DNA of 64,000 nucleotides from Planococcus salinus. Lineage in GTDB: Bacteria; Bacillota; Bacilli; Bacillales_A; Planococcaceae. Under the pieces are notes generated by a model, which ran no database searches, was not told where the DNA came from, and was given only the letters and a program-made list of their open reading frames with translations. The DNA is taken from the NCBI RefSeq assembly GCF_003719725.1, contig NZ_RIAX01000002.1, positions 124,001-188,000 of the forward strand, written 5' to 3'. Both the position numbers and the translations under genes were made by a program. This document shows, piece by piece, positions 63,069 to 64,000 of the stretch (its first letter is position 1; every line of letters starts with the position of its first letter).

Positions 63069-64000
63069 CCCGTGCTGCAATGGCTTGGGCAATTTGCCCA
63101 CCGTGAAATCTGCCGTTTTCGATGAATATTTTATTGGCATTATTTCCCGCCGCAATCACTCCTGCGACAAACAGATTTTCCACGCCGGTTTCCATCGTTT
63201 CTTCGTCAATTACAGGACAGCCTGAAACCAGGTCAATTTCAATTCCCATGCTTCGTAAAAATGCATGATCGGGATGATAGCCAATCATCGCAAAAACGAA
63301 ATCATTCGGTATGGTTTGCTTGGTATCGTTAACCGTCAGTTCCACTTCATCGTCTGCAATCCGATCCACCATCGAATCGAACAGCATGGTGATCTCGCCT
63401 TTTCGGACCAGGGAATCGAATTCCGGCAAAATCCATGGCTTGATGCTTTTCGAATAACTGGTCCCGTGATAGGAAACCGTCACACGGCTGCCGGCTTTAT
63501 GCAATTCCAATGCTGCATCCACGGCAGAATTCTTTCCACCGATGACCAGCACATCCTGATTGAAATAAGGATGCCCTTCTTTGAAATAGTGCATGACTTT
63601 GGGCAAACTGGCACCTGTCACTTCCAGATCATTGGCCTGATCGTAATAACCGGTTGCCGCTATCACATACTTTGCCTGATATGTCTTTTTCGAAGTTTCA
63701 ACGGTGAACAAAGTATCTTTGCTTACTTTTTGGACCTTCTCGAACGCCCGGACTTCAATGCCGCTCATCTTCACCGCTTCCCGGTAATATACCAGTGCCT
63801 GGTTCCGTTTCGGCTTTCTGTTTTCGGTGATGAAAGGGATTCCGCCTATTGATAGCTTATCGCTCGTGCTGAAAAAGGTTTGATGAGTAGGGTAATTGTA
63901 AATGGCGTTGACAATATTGCCCTTCTCAATGACAACCGGGTGAAGGCCTATTTCTTTGACAGCCATTGCAGCCGCCAAACCACAGGGGCCTCCCCCAATG
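63055..64000 (-). CDS. ypdA: Bacillithiol disulfide reductase YpdA, 5' end cut by window
   Basis: NADPH-dependent flavoprotein that reduces oxidised bacillithiol in Bacillus/Staphylococcus. The frame is open to the window end; about 314 residues are visible. It begins within the FAD motif (GGGPCGLAAAMA) and shows VIEKGNIVNAIYNYPTHQTFFST, the NADPH-binding VIGGKNSAVDAALEL and a C-terminal FAD-contacting NLFVAGVIAAGNNANKIFIENGR-like segment. Only the first few residues are missing. With bshA, it shows that bacillithiol metabolism is present. Confidence 0.94.
   Translation of the reverse strand, partial: IGGGPCGLAAAMAVKEIGLHPVVIEKGNIVNAIYNYPTHQTFFSTSDKLSIGGIPFITENRKPKRNQALVYYREAVKMSGIEVRAFEKVQKVSKDTLFTVETSKKTYQAKYVIAATGYYDQANDLEVTGASLPKVMHYFKEGHPYFNQDVLVIGGKNSAVDAALELHKAGSRVTVSYHGTSYSKSIKPWILPEFDSLVRKGEITMLFDSMVDRIADDEVELTVNDTKQTIPNDFVFAMIGYHPDHAFLRSMGIEIDLVSGCPVIDEETMETGVENLFVAGVIAAGNNANKIFIENGRFHGGQIAQAIAARESTR

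Overview
The window is ordinary core chromosome of a low-to-moderate-GC Bacillota, order Bacillales. The gene order closely follows the Bacillus subtilis ypbR–ypdA region (dynA, gpsB, rnpB, mrfBA, recU, ponA, nth, dnaD, asnS, aspB, dinG, panCD, birA, cca, bshA, mgsA, dapB, qcrCBA, ypiFBA, aro genes, ndk, hepTS/menG, mtrB, folE, hbs, gpsA, der, fni, rpsA, cmk, prsW, ypdA). Genes for endospore formation and germination that sit here in B. subtilis as I recall it (spoIVA beside hbs; sleB-ypeB beside prsW) are missing. With the protein sequences, this suggests a non-sporulating Planococcaceae such as Planococcus/Planomicrobium; that assignment is inference. I found no prophage, CRISPR array, tRNA, rRNA operon or complete insertion sequence.

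Layout. 1–9.2 kb: an amidohydrolase cut by the window start, a CNNM/HlyC-type transporter, a sulfurtransferase paired with the double dynamin DynA, a short TTG-start membrane protein, a MITE-like element and an SDR dehydrogenase. 9.3–19 kb: an Fe-S helicase (ypvA), an rRNA methyltransferase (ypsC), a PAS-GGDEF-EAL protein, RNase P RNA, gpsB, and the MrfB/MrfA repair pair with yppE. 19–22.6 kb: the rightward recU–ponA operon. 22.6–30.3 kb: the leftward dinG-ypmA-tseB-aspB-asnS-dnaD-nth-ypoC cluster. 30.4–37 kb: panCD behind an unassigned structured leader, then ypjD-dapB-mgsA-bshA-cca-birA. 37–41.5 kb: yitT, yugP, ypjA and the menaquinol:cytochrome c reductase operon. 41.5–49 kb: aroC-aroB-aroH-tyrA-aroA followed by ypiA-ypiB-ypiF. 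49–53 kb: ndk, heptaprenyl diphosphate/menaquinone genes, the TRAP gene mtrB and folE. 53–64 kb: hbs, yphF, yphE, gpsA, der, fni, rpsA, plsC, cmk, prsW, asparaginase and a ypdA gene cut by the window end.

The functions link up. Chorismate from the aro genes feeds menaquinone; hepS/hepT supply its heptaprenyl tail and menG the final methylation; menaquinol is oxidised by QcrABC. fni supplies the C5 units. BshA and YpdA are the first enzyme and the disulfide reductase of bacillithiol metabolism, next to methylglyoxal synthase, whose toxic product bacillithiol helps remove. Genome maintenance is dense: MrfAB, RecU, Nth, DnaD and two different DinG-family proteins.

The features most worth a second look are the promoter–structured RNA–terminator unit ahead of panC (with panB missing), two divergent copies of an inverted-repeat-bounded intergenic element, a second GAAAAGCG-type intergenic repeat family at two sites, and a series of gene losses against the B. 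subtilis order. I did not find a clearly new multi-gene system.
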